Shown piece after piece: positions 20,847 to 29,704 of a DNA stretch of 64,000 bases. Both the position numbers and the translations under genes were made by a program. The DNA comes from Angomonas deanei. Taxonomy: Eukaryota > Euglenozoa > Kinetoplastea > Trypanosomatida > Trypanosomatidae. The notes under the pieces were generated by a model. The model did no database searches. It was not told where the DNA came from and worked only from the letters and a program-made list of their open reading frames with translations. Every line of letters begins with the position of its first letter. The first letter of the stretch is position 1. The stretch covers positions 496,001 through 560,000 of the forward strand of contig LR877158.1 of the NCBI GenBank assembly GCA_903995115.1, written 5' to 3'.

Positions 20847-22308
20847 TCAAAGGTGTAGGCAGACCACCAACAATAGAGCCAGCAAGGCCGACACGGAGCC
20901 GCCAGCCAGCAGACTAATCCCCATTAGCTGTCCAGCCATCACGTGCTGACCCTCCGTGCGTAGTCCTGGGGTGTTGGGTCCAAGCACCATCGTCATGGCG
21001 CCGAAGAAACCGTTGGTGAGGCCAATGAGGGCCATAAACACGAAAGGCGGGGCGTGACCGGGGATGTATCCGTAGATGCAGAGAAAGATGAGCGGCAGAA
21101 AGGCGAAGCGACAGAAGGATACGATGAGGATCACTTTACGGGTGGGCCATATCTTACGGATAGACGTGGAAAGACGTCCAGTGGCATCGCCGCAGTTGTA
21201 GAGGAGGATGGCAATCGTGGAGAACCAGGCGCTCTTGCGGTCTACTGGGATGATGAGGGAGGGGAAGATCAGCAGGGAAAGGAAGAAGACACAGAAGCAG
21301 GCGAGCATGGTGGGCCATATCAGCTTGATCACGGGCAGCAGTCGGGTGTGCTGCAGCTGCTCCGATGTCGTCATGTTCTTTTGCTCATCCACACTTTCGC
21401 CCTCCTCCGGGGTCTCCACCACCCGTACCTCGTTCATTTCCTCCTCCTCGTCGAGAAACTTCTCTCGTGGCGCCGCGCTCTGTTGATCCTCCAGCACGAT
21501 ATCGCCGTCGAGCGCTTCGCCCGTGTTGGTGGGCTCCTCGACGCCGATGGGCTCAATCTTGTGACCAAGGGATTCCTCCGTCGTACTCTCCGTGTCTCCG
21601 TGTTCGGCGTGGCGGGCCACCTGGCGGAACTCGCCGACATACTTTTGAGCGAAGCTGTTATACCGCAGACAGATCGCCATGACCAGTGTGATGGCCATAA
21701 TGCCAAGGGTCAAGCTAAAGTAAATATACGCCTGCTCTTTATTCTTCTCGTACGTGTCGGGCATGGACCCCTTCACGATGCATTGCAGCACGGAGCAAAT
21801 GACACCGGAGAAACCACAGCCGAACATCACCGCGGACATGAACTTGGGTGGCATGGTACCAACCGTGGCGTAGGACGTGGCCTCCAAATACGATTTACCA
21901 GCACCCGCAGCGATCGTGACGACAAAAAATGCAACAATCGCCCCGTTTTGTGAAACGCGGCCAGACGGTAGCACCACCACGACGAGCACCTCCACCATCA
22001 TGAGCAGAATCGCCCCCACAAATCGGGTCGTAAGGGACAGTTTACGCATACACGGTGTCAGCACGGTCGGGCCGCATAGAATCTGAGTACCTACGGAGGC
22101 CACGTTGTAGAAGGTGAGAATGTTCTCCCAAAACATTGGGTTGTTCGGCACCGCGTTGGGATCGCCAGTGACATACTTGTAATAGTTTAGCATAAAGCTC
22201 GGGAGCAGACGTCAAGGCATTCAACGGCATCAGAATGGAAATACCTAAAAGGACGGCGGTGATGTACACTACCCCCTCTGCGAAGCTTTCAAAACCAAGG
22301 CACCCCAT
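20847..22308 (-). CDS. Equilibrative nucleoside transporter (ENT), one frame change
   Basis: Plasma-membrane carrier of the SLC29/ENT family, needed by purine auxotrophs to import nucleosides or nucleobases. The first frame starts at the ATG at 22308 (MGCLGFESFAEGVV), gives TM1 with ITAVLLGISILMPLNAL and then TSAP, and should continue with FMLNYYKYVTGDP in the second frame. One base must be skipped near 22186-22195. TM1 ending in Asn-Ala-Leu-x-Ser-Ala-Pro and leading into Tyr-Tyr-Lys-Tyr is the ENT signature. The rest has about ten further hydrophobic segments around a long acidic cytosolic loop (about residues 240-330), the usual 6+5 layout. Predicted length ~486 aa. The final helix ends the protein. 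Confidence 0.88.
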
Positions 22309-22547
22309 TGCGTAATTTCCTTGAAAATAAAAATGGTTAGTGTTTTCCTTAAAAAAAAAAAAAAAAGACTTTTGACAGCTTAGCCGAGAAGACGGAAGAA
22401 AGGAAACAAAATAGTTGTCCATAGTAGAAACAGTGCCACACTTCGGTTTTCGCCACACCTTTACTCACGTAGAACTGATCTTAACACTTTTGGTTAACAA
22501 ATTAATGTAGAAAGGAAAAAAAGAAAACAAGTTATTGATCGGGCAGT

Positions 22548-23363
22548 TTACTTGCGAGCCTTGCGGGACTTCTGGGCAGACTTGCGGGCCTCGGCGGCGA
22601 TAAGCTTCTCCTCGCGCTCCTGGATGACGTTCATGCGAACACCCTTTCTCTTGGGCACCGTGACGTGGAGGCTGGACAAGTCCTTACCAATCACGAACAG
22701 GTTGGTGGCGCGGGTGGCGAACTCGTTGTCCTCGGCATCCTTCAGGTGCACAATGTTGAGGGCACCAGGGTGGCGCTCAATGGACACAACCTGACCGATA
22801 CGGCCACGGTTGGCTCCGCCGGTGATCATGGCGGCGCAACCAGCGCGGGCCTTGATGAGGGACACGGGCTTCTTCTCCTTGATGTTGTACACGATGGTAT
22901 CACCAATGGCGGTGTGGAGCTCGGGGTAGCGGATACGGTGACCGTCGTGGGTGACGGCTACGGGCACGCGGCCGGTAGCGGTGTAGAGGTTGGTCACCTT
23001 GAGGAGCTTGATGCTGCCCTCCGCCTCGGACACGTTCACCAGAGAGAAGCGACCCTTGGCGTCGTAGAGGATGCGGAAGCGGTCACCAGTCTTGGGGATC
23101 TCCACCACGTCCATGAAGCCAGCGGGGTACTTGCCGTCGCGGCGGGGGTGGCCATCGACGTTGACCAGACCCTGACGAAGGATCATCTCACCCTCCTTGG
23201 CGTTCAGGGCGTACTTCAGGCGGTTGCGGATGATGACCAGGAGAGGCAGGCACTCGCGGAGCTTGTGGGGACCAGCGCGAGGGCGGGGAGCAAAGACGCC
23301 GGTGAGCTTGCTCAGCATCCAGTCCTTGGGTGCGAACAGGCGCTTAAGGTGCTTCTTGACCAT
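22548..23363 (-). CDS. RPS4: 40S ribosomal protein S4e (eS4), copy 1
   Basis: Structural protein of the small subunit, 271 aa. It opens MVKKHLKRLFAPKDWML, then GVFAPRPRAGPHKLRECLPL, the S4 RNA-binding region, the KOW segment with TGGANRGRIGQV, and a Lys/Arg-rich tail. It aligns with human RPS4X over its whole length and lacks only a short N-terminal Ala-Arg-Gly extension. The ATG is at 23363. In transcript direction it follows copy 2 at 23568-24383. The two coding sequences look identical apart from one synonymous base (22585, C in this copy). A T14 tract on the minus strand (23393-23406) followed by AG at 23385/23384 is a good spliced-leader acceptor 21 nt before the ATG. Confidence 0.97.
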   Translation of the reverse strand: MVKKHLKRLFAPKDWMLSKLTGVFAPRPRAGPHKLRECLPLLVIIRNRLKYALNAKEGEMILRQGLVNVDGHPRRDGKYPAGFMDVVEIPKTGDRFRILYDAKGRFSLVNVSEAEGSIKLLKVTNLYTATGRVPVAVTHDGHRIRYPELHTAIGDTIVYNIKEKKPVSLIKARAGCAAMITGGANRGRIGQVVSIERHPGALNIVHLKDAEDNEFATRATNLFVIGKDLSSLHVTVPKRKGVRMNVIQEREEKLIAAEARKSAQKSRKARK

Positions 23364-23383
23364 TTTCAACTGTTACCGGATAT

Positions 23384-23406
23384 CTTGAGGGTAAAAAAAA
23401 AAAAAA
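23384..23406 (-). promoter_or_regulatory. Candidate spliced-leader acceptor of RPS4 copy 1
   Basis: On the minus strand a run of 14 T (23406-23393) is followed by a short spacer and the first AG at 23385/23384. The ATG lies 21 nt further. This is the classical polypyrimidine-AG arrangement for trans-splicing in kinetoplastids. Inferred from sequence only. Confidence 0.6.
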
Positions 23407-23567
23407 GGAGAGACAAAGGATAGGAAGGACATGGGGAACAGAACACCAATGATAGAAACAGTACACCTTTCACCTTTTCTGTGCTACACAGCAAACCCTT
23501 TAAAGTTGAGAAACAATATCAAAAATAAAATGAAGGGTAGTAGAACTCTCTCAAGAAAATAACGGGT

Positions 23568-24383
23568 TTACTTGCGAGCCTTGCGGGACTTCTGGGCAGA
23601 TTTGCGGGCCTCGGCGGCGATAAGCTTCTCCTCGCGCTCCTGGATGACGTTCATGCGAACACCCTTTCTCTTGGGCACCGTGACGTGGAGGCTGGACAAG
23701 TCCTTACCAATCACGAACAGGTTGGTGGCGCGGGTGGCGAACTCGTTGTCCTCGGCATCCTTCAGGTGCACAATGTTGAGGGCACCAGGGTGGCGCTCAA
23801 TGGACACAACCTGACCGATACGGCCACGGTTGGCTCCGCCGGTGATCATGGCGGCGCAACCAGCGCGGGCCTTGATGAGGGACACGGGCTTCTTCTCCTT
23901 GATGTTGTACACGATGGTATCACCAATGGCGGTGTGGAGCTCGGGGTAGCGGATACGGTGACCGTCGTGGGTGACGGCTACGGGCACGCGGCCGGTAGCG
24001 GTGTAGAGGTTGGTCACCTTGAGGAGCTTGATGCTGCCCTCCGCCTCGGACACGTTCACCAGAGAGAAGCGACCCTTGGCGTCGTAGAGGATGCGGAAGC
24101 GGTCACCAGTCTTGGGGATCTCCACCACGTCCATGAAGCCAGCGGGGTACTTGCCGTCGCGGCGGGGGTGGCCATCGACGTTGACCAGACCCTGACGAAG
24201 GATCATCTCACCCTCCTTGGCGTTCAGGGCGTACTTCAGGCGGTTGCGGATGATGACCAGGAGAGGCAGGCACTCGCGGAGCTTGTGGGGACCAGCGCGA
24301 GGGCGGGGAGCAAAGACGCCGGTGAGCTTGCTCAGCATCCAGTCCTTGGGTGCGAACAGGCGCTTAAGGTGCTTCTTGACCAT
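23568..24383 (-). CDS. RPS4: 40S ribosomal protein S4e (eS4), copy 2
   Basis: A second complete eS4 gene of 271 aa, placed directly upstream of copy 1 at an exact 1020-bp offset. The protein is identical. The DNA differs from copy 1 at one position I could find (T at 23605), a silent change. Flanks diverge at once beyond the coding ends: the 3' side has a different spacer (about 200 bp between copies), and the 5' side carries a (GA)n run (24433-24447) and an A17 run (24489-24505). Tandem identical ribosomal genes are common in kinetoplastids and raise dosage; identity limited to the coding part points to recent duplication or gene conversion. The frame stays open above 24383 but those residues are translated leader and tracts. 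Confidence 0.97.
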   Translation of the reverse strand: MVKKHLKRLFAPKDWMLSKLTGVFAPRPRAGPHKLRECLPLLVIIRNRLKYALNAKEGEMILRQGLVNVDGHPRRDGKYPAGFMDVVEIPKTGDRFRILYDAKGRFSLVNVSEAEGSIKLLKVTNLYTATGRVPVAVTHDGHRIRYPELHTAIGDTIVYNIKEKKPVSLIKARAGCAAMITGGANRGRIGQVVSIERHPGALNIVHLKDAEDNEFATRATNLFVIGKDLSSLHVTVPKRKGVRMNVIQEREEKLIAAEARKSAQKSRKARK

Positions 24384-24552
24384 TTTCTTTAAAAGGTTCC
24401 TACTTTTGGGGGGAAGTAAAGCACAAGGGTGTAGAGAGAGAGAGAGGGAAATGAAAAGTTGGAGAAAACCAAGACAACCCACATTCACAAAAAAAAAAAA
24501 AAAAATGCAAAGCGAGAAGGGCGTTCGATAAAGAGATACAAACAGGAAATGA

Positions 24553-25653
24553 TTACGCGTCTCTCCGACTGCACATGAGCAGTGTGGGTGGGTTGGAGCG
24601 ACCTTCAACCGGGGTAAGGTCTATCGTCACGACTTTCGCGATCGCCTCATTACAGGTGGAGACCATCCCCTTAAAAGAGAAGTCGAGTGTGCTGGTTTGT
24701 GTGACACCGTCGTAGCGGTCCGGGTGACCGTACACAATATTGTACAGTAGTCCAGCGGTCTCGAGGGACTGCACGACACCGAAGGGCACGATGCCACAGT
24801 ACTGCTTGCTTTCCGTCTCGCGGCTGTCCATGGTTGTGATCCACTCCGTGACACCATCGGGCCAGCACGCGACCACAACGTTCATCTGGTTGAGTAACAC
24901 CAAGTTCACCTCCTGACTGTACTGAGACGCACAGCAGAAGGCGGCGATCTCGTGGTCTAACCGACCACCCAGGGCGCCAAATACTAGCACCGACGGTAAT
25001 TGGACGGCGGTAAGTGCGACAGACCGCTCCATCAGGTCATTCATTCTTTTGAGGTCTAGCGCGGTGGGACTGTCGTGGCCCTCCGCCCCAGACAGCGCGT
25101 CACACTCACTCTTGTAACGACTTTGTTGTTGCACAACCAGCTCTGTCGACTGGATGGACTGAGAAGGAACGTTTTGGCCTTCCTTCTCCGCCTTTGCCTG
25201 TAGTAATAAAAACAATTTGACACACTTTTGAAAGTCCGTCGTCATTTGGCACTCCACGGGAATTCGCAAAGGAAGCACGGAACGAACGCCTTGAGAGGTG
25301 GCGAGAATGTCCGACAGCCACTCTTCCTTGACGTCCTCCACTGTGGGACAGGTGTCCACTGTGGTACAAAACTCCTTCAGCTCCTTCTCCAAGGACGTTT
25401 CACTGTCCATGTCCCCAATGATCACATCGCAAAGAATAGGGAGTACCTCCCCAGCGGGGTGGTACGTTTTCCTGTAATAATCTAATAATACACGGTAGGA
25501 GCCGTCGGCACAGATGAAAAGTGTACCGTCCTGTTGTGAACGCTTCTTATAGTGTGCCATGTACTGTTCAAAGTCCCACTGTCCATTGTCAGGGCTGTTG
25601 AGCAGAATAACAGCGGATGGCGACAGTTCATCTTGATGAAACACCTTTTTCAT
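24553..25653 (-). CDS. TPK: Thiamine pyrophosphokinase
   Basis: Transfers pyrophosphate from ATP to thiamine to make thiamine diphosphate. The intact 366-aa frame carries the catalytic-domain motif ILCDVIIGDMDSETS (the conserved Gly-Asp-x-Asp-Ser/Thr), then VLVFGALGGRLDHEIAAF (the family's Gly-x-x-Gly-Gly-Arg-x-Asp-His), and a thiamine-binding domain from about residue 255 with IVPFGV and SLETAGLLYNIVYGH. It is ~100 residues longer than human TPK because of an insert between the two motifs (about residues 125-215), which contains a Gln/Ser/Glu-rich loop. It starts at the ATG at 25653, with an N-terminal strand preceding the CADGSYRVL substrate loop. Cytosolic by default. Confidence 0.9.
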   Translation of the reverse strand: MKKVFHQDELSPSAVILLNSPDNGQWDFEQYMAHYKKRSQQDGTLFICADGSYRVLLDYYRKTYHPAGEVLPILCDVIIGDMDSETSLEKELKEFCTTVDTCPTVEDVKEEWLSDILATSQGVRSVLPLRIPVECQMTTDFQKCVKLFLLLQAKAEKEGQNVPSQSIQSTELVVQQQSRYKSECDALSGAEGHDSPTALDLKRMNDLMERSVALTAVQLPSVLVFGALGGRLDHEIAAFCCASQYSQEVNLVLLNQMNVVVACWPDGVTEWITTMDSRETESKQYCGIVPFGVVQSLETAGLLYNIVYGHPDRYDGVTQTSTLDFSFKGMVSTCNEAIAKVVTIDLTPVEGRSNPPTLLMCSRRDA

Positions 25654-25960
25654 TTTCTGGTTTGCTTCAATGAATGAGTGTATTCGCGCACTTTAGACGG
25701 GTAGGGAGAAAAGAAATAAAGAAAGGAGTTAGTACGAGCACCTGGATTTCGCCCAATACATATTGCAAGTAATATGCATATACAAGACAAGAAGAGTGTG
25801 GTTCAAAAGCATGTCTAAATTCTACAGAATAATAATAAAAAAAGTGAATATAAAAATCTACAGGTTTGTTCCAATAAAGTACAGGTGATCGTTTACTGGT
25901 GTGTGAAGGTGCAATATATAGAGGTGTCAGAAAAGTAAAATAAAACAGAAAGTAGCGCGG
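25654..25960. other. Intergenic spacer
   Basis: No gene is seen in these 307 bp. The DNA is AT-rich with a purine-rich stretch (25703-25730) that reads as a pyrimidine tract before the TPK start in transcript direction and is a likely acceptor signal. Confidence 0.5.
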
Positions 25961-27324
25961 TTAGGCGTTCAACCAACGTCGTTGAGAATTTCTTTGGATG
26001 GGCAAAAAGATGAGCTTCGAATGGTGTCCGCCGGAAGAGGTAAGAAAAGACCACCAGCTGGCGAGGGTCTGCTTCGGCTCCGCGGGCGCCTTTGGACTGC
26101 CGACGACACGCTGCGCTCGGATGGAGCGGAGCGCCTCACAGGACCCGGCAAACCGTTCTTCCACCTGCTCCAGACTGACCATAAACTTGGACAAGGACAC
26201 AACAATCTTTTCCTCCGTGTCTTGGCTCACCACGGCGGAAGCGTTATTGGGTACGATGAAACACACATGCTCGTTCGTTTGGACGTCCCAGAGCACCATA
26301 TAGAGTGCTTCTGGAATGAGTACTCCTTTTGGGTGAACAGACTTGTTCTTTTTTTGGGGCCGCCGACTTTCTTCCCCGTCTCGTGGGCTGCACAGCTGCC
26401 TTCGCCCGCCTCGAGCCGACCGAGTACAATGGACCACTGCACACCGCCAGTCTGCCTTTCCCACCGCCGCCACTTCCTTTGGTGGAAAACCACTGCTGAA
26501 GAAAGGATGCCTTCTGTGGCGGGAATAGCTGTCGCGACCGGCGCATCAGCTGGGAGAGTATTCTAGTCTTTTCCTCTCCGTCCTGGACGACATAGTCTCT
26601 GGCGTACTTCTCCAAGTACTTCCATATCCCCTTGTTCATCGCGCTACTTTGGGGGACAATGTTGGATAGAAAAGACGACTCCAAGGCGGCCTGGGGGGAA
26701 ATAGCCACGGACGCGTGAGGGGCGAGGTGACCCTTGTCGTAGTTGGGAATTTTCAGATCGGCGTTGCAGGTCCGGAAGGACTTGGGGAGGGAGGGGTCGG
26801 AGAAGAACACGGTGCCGCGGGGGTGCTTGCTGGCGAGGCGGACGGTTTCCTCCGTCATGTAGTACCCACACCAAATCGCTGTCCTGGACGAGTAGTCGTA
26901 CAAGAGATTAAACGACTGCTTTTGGAGCAGAATGACATGAGGCAACTGTGATTTCAGGACCGGCAGCTGGCTCCAATTGGCCTGATACGCCAGTCGACCC
27001 CTGCGGTACAAATGGGCTAACAGCTTACTGCCACCAATCCTTCCCTGCCAGAACACCCTCCATCGAGTTTCTTTCGGAGGGCAGGAGGATATCCGAGACA
27101 CAGAACTTGGAGGTGACCGCTGGGCCAATGAGGGTGGCCAGCCGATACGGATAACGCCGCGCCGGTAGCAGCCACAGTGGGTCGTTCCGCCGACGATGAA
27201 GGCTCACGCGAATATCTTTACACCACGACTGAAATGGGATTCGGGTACGCCATCCTAGGAGGAACCCAACGGTGAACGTCCCACAAGTGAACAAATAGTT
27301 TTCCTCGCTAAACGCGGTTTGCAT
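25961..27324 (-). CDS. EndoG-type DNA/RNA non-specific endonuclease, two frame changes
   Basis: The core (about 26600-26900) has the beta-beta-alpha-metal nuclease signature: NLLYDYSSRTAIWCGYYMT, then the catalytic NYDKGHLAPHASVA (His of the D-x-G-H box), and FLSNIVPQSSAMNKGIWKYL with the metal-ligand Asn. Mitochondrial EndoG proteins share this order. The N-terminus (ATG at 27324) has a hydrophobic stretch FTVGFLLGW that could anchor it in the inner membrane. The gene runs through three frames: one change lies between 27025 and 27128, and one at a run of seven A on the minus strand (26350-26356), where removing one A restores KKNKSVHPKG and the C-terminal EALYMVLWDV...FIVPNNAS, a normal EndoG ending. 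Predicted length ~450 aa. It could be a pseudogene, but the motifs are all kept. Confidence 0.8.
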
Positions 27325-27534
27325 GGTTAAGGTTACACGACCAGTTATTTGCGCTTTACGAGCAAAGAGAGGAAGAGAAAGAAAGGCGTGTCCGATAGGT
27401 AATGATGTCAGTAAACCGCACTAACACGTGAATAAGAAAAATAGCACGTCTGCCAGCCCCAAGAAAAAAAAAATACACGAATCTTATCCTCCGTGATAAC
27501 CGTGAAAAAGGCCATCACAACCATAATATCTCGA

Positions 27535-28362
27535 CTACTCGCTTGGCTCCGCCGCATCGGAAGTGGCTTTCACGACCGCCTCCTCGAGCGACTTCACCCC
27601 GTCCCCTGTGGCGGCCGAGACGCACGCAAAGGGGAGGTCCTCATAGAACTCCTGCAGATAGAGGGCGAAGGTTTGGGTCAATGTGTTCGCGTAACTCCAC
27701 GACTGGCCTCCTACCCCGCCACCTTGCGCGTCGGAGGGGTCGTTCAGGGAGTCCTCGACGGCGCTCTCGTCCTTCATCCACGAAATCAGCGAGTCGGCAG
27801 ATGCGACATCGGTTTTATTAAAGGCGACAATTAGCGACACCTGCTGCTTCAGCATCACCGCGCTCGCGTAAAGCATCGTGGAAACGAAGGTGCGTGGGGC
27901 CAAACAACGCGAGGTGTCCGCGACGAAAACCGCCACCGTCGGAAAGGATGCCTTGAACGTTTCCGTGATCAACTGCCCCGACGCGGACCAGGTAAACACC
28001 TCGATTTGACCTGGTGTGTCGACCACGATCCAGTCCAAATTTTCCTTCTTCTCCAGCAACTCAATCACTTGATGTATTTTAGTCGCGAAGAGGTTCAAAC
28101 TAGACAAGATGGACCCGTTAGGACCTAACTGATACTGCTGCATCACCTCCTTGTAGTTGACCGTATCACGAATGTCAATGTTGACATTGTACGGCACGTT
28201 GTTCACGGCGGGGTCTAAATTAATAAAGTAAGCCGTCTTCCCCTCCTCCGCCGCGTAGTGCTGCAGACGATGCACCAGTGTGGTCTTCCCTGTCCCTGCC
28301 ATGCCTATCATCAACAACACGGTTGGCTTCTTGCTAGCGGTTTGGGGTTTCTCCGTTTCCAT
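27535..28362 (-). CDS. GPN1: GPN-loop GTPase 1 (XAB1/NPA3)
   Basis: Small GTPase that helps assemble and import RNA polymerase II and III. The protein is about 275 aa. It shows the P-loop GMAGTGKTTLVHRL (residues ~20-33), the INLDPAVNNVPY switch region, the family-defining Gly-Pro-Asn insertion in QYQLGPNGSILSSLNLF, the G3 box VVDTPGQIEVFTWSASG, and the G4 box IVAFNKTDVA. The C-terminus is short compared with human GPN1 (374 aa), ending soon after the GTPase core (KATSDAAEPSE) and lacking the acidic tail. The order around GPNG and the WSASG motif favours GPN1 over GPN2 and GPN3. The start is the ATG at 28362 (METEKPQ); the frame is open a few codons further. Confidence 0.92.
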   Translation of the reverse strand: METEKPQTASKKPTVLLMIGMAGTGKTTLVHRLQHYAAEEGKTAYFINLDPAVNNVPYNVNIDIRDTVNYKEVMQQYQLGPNGSILSSLNLFATKIHQVIELLEKKENLDWIVVDTPGQIEVFTWSASGQLITETFKASFPTVAVFVADTSRCLAPRTFVSTMLYASAVMLKQQVSLIVAFNKTDVASADSLISWMKDESAVEDSLNDPSDAQGGGVGGQSWSYANTLTQTFALYLQEFYEDLPFACVSAATGDGVKSLEEAVVKATSDAAEPSE

Positions 28363-28578
28363 TGTCTTGGACACTAAAAATAAAATGTACTGTCAATTTG
28401 ACCTACCGCCGGTGGCCCTAATCAATGTGCTATCCAAAAGAAAAAGGAAAAAGAAGAGACATTAGACATCACGAACCGCGATCCGTCACGACATTTCAGC
28501 GAGCGGGTAGGCTACACCTTCCCTTTTCCTATTCACCCCCTTCCATACAACTGTAGGCGCCAATACAAAACGTTATCA

Positions 28579-29127
28579 TTACCACCCCTGGGGGAACAAG
28601 GCCTTAAACCGGCGCACAAAGAACTTCTGCCGAGGACCGCCCACGTCGGACCCGTACTGCCCGCGAGCTCGCCAAATGTCCCTCGAGTGGGTGAGAGGTT
28701 GTGCATCAATCTTATTGTAGTAGTCCGGGTGTACGTGGTAGTAGGCGGACTTAAAATTGACGACTTCGTCCGTCTTCTTTGGGGCGGCACTAACTTCCCT
28801 AAAGTGTTCCATTTCTTTGATCTTCTTCTTATCCCGCTCAATCGAGAAGTGAATCATTTCCTTGTTCACCTCATCCCTCGAGTGGAACCAGTACATGTTC
28901 TCCGCGTAGGTGTTGATCGAAAGTGCCTTCTCTTTGCCCAGCAGGAGGCGATAGTCTACTTGCTTTTCGGTTAGTATTTCATTTTTAGGATCCCTAAACG
29001 TGCTCCGAATTTCTTCCGTAATAAGATCCCGTCTGGACTTGAGAGGAAATTTATTCGCTCCTTTTAAAAGTTGACGGTACAGACTAATCTTTTCACCGTA
29101 TCGGTATGTGGCGATACTTCTCGACAT
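28579..29127 (-). CDS. LYR-motif mitochondrial protein (complex I LYR family)
   Basis: Protein of 182 aa from the ATG at 29127. Residues 16-35 hold the LYR tripeptide followed by the usual helix (ISLYRQLLKGANKFPLKSRR), then EIRSTFRDPKN and a second and third helix to about residue 70, matching the LYRM fold: Leu-Tyr-Arg, a downstream Phe-Pro, and an Arg-x-x-Phe. Members are either accessory subunits of complex I (NDUFA6/NDUFB9) or Fe-S/assembly factors that bind the mitochondrial acyl carrier protein. The C-terminal ~100 residues, with a basic KKIKEMEHF helix and Tyr/His-rich segments, are extra to the minimal fold and are more like a stable complex subunit. I cannot say which. Confidence 0.8.
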   Translation of the reverse strand: MSRSIATYRYGEKISLYRQLLKGANKFPLKSRRDLITEEIRSTFRDPKNEILTEKQVDYRLLLGKEKALSINTYAENMYWFHSRDEVNKEMIHFSIERDKKKIKEMEHFREVSAAPKKTDEVVNFKSAYYHVHPDYYNKIDAQPLTHSRDIWRARGQYGSDVGGPRQKFFVRRFKALFPQGW

Positions 29128-29704
29128 GCACTAAACTGAATTTCTCACACCCTAAACTAAGAAAGAAAAAAAAAGGGGGGGAGAAGTACAGCCTTAAAAA
29201 AAAAAAAAAAAAAATTAAGAGAAACACATCTTCAGTAATCCTCATTCTCTCTGAACAGACGCGGGCCGCTAATAAACATTATGGAAATAGAACGCCAGAA
29301 AACAGAACAAACAAAAAACATTACACCATTGAAAACTCATCATTTAAAAAAAGAAGAAAATAAAATGATTTTTTTTTTTTTTTCAAAAGGACAACAAAAA
29401 ATAGGTGGCGAGACTTTTCTTACATGGTTAAAGTGTTTTTTTTTTTTTTTCCTGCCGTTAATAATTAGTTTTCCCCGCTAAAATTTAAATTGTATTATCC
29501 ACTCTAAAAGTACTTTTTTAATTTTGTTTTTTTTTTCAATTTTTGTATTTACATGATAACTAAAAAAAAAAAAAAAATTGGTTTATCCAACGCATAAAAA
29601 AGAACTTGACACGCTTTACTAAATTATAGACCTCCTTCTTTTTTCCATTTTGATGCCGCTATACGTATTTCGGCCACATTTTATACATCGTCCACACGCG
29701 CGAC
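29128..29704. other. Intergenic spacer rich in homopolymers
   Basis: No gene is seen. The spacer holds A-rich runs at about 29165-29176, 29197-29214 and 29561-29577, and T runs at about 29369-29384, 29438-29450 and 29526-29536. The A/G-rich runs near 29163-29214 are pyrimidine tracts on the transcribed strand, just downstream of the LYR gene start region. The alternation of A and T runs leaves no sustained frame. Confidence 0.6.

Larger units (their letters stand above)
22548..24383 (-). repeat. Tandem duplication of the RPS4 coding unit
   Basis: Two ~820-bp near-identical units (22546-23367 and 23566-24387) in direct orientation. The match stops within a few bases of both coding ends, leaving unrelated spacers. 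A repeat this exact can also collapse or expand in assembly, so true copy number may differ. Confidence 0.95.

Noticed and set aside
27025-27128. Short intron to explain the EndoG frame change
   Set aside because: No GT...AG pair with branch-like sequence of suitable length was needed or found, and cis-splicing is very rare in kinetoplastids; a one-base indel is simpler.
29128-29704. A and T homopolymers as tails of retroposons
   Set aside because: No target-site repeats, no coding remnants and no repeated unit; such runs occur in almost every spacer and fit trans-splicing and polyadenylation signals.
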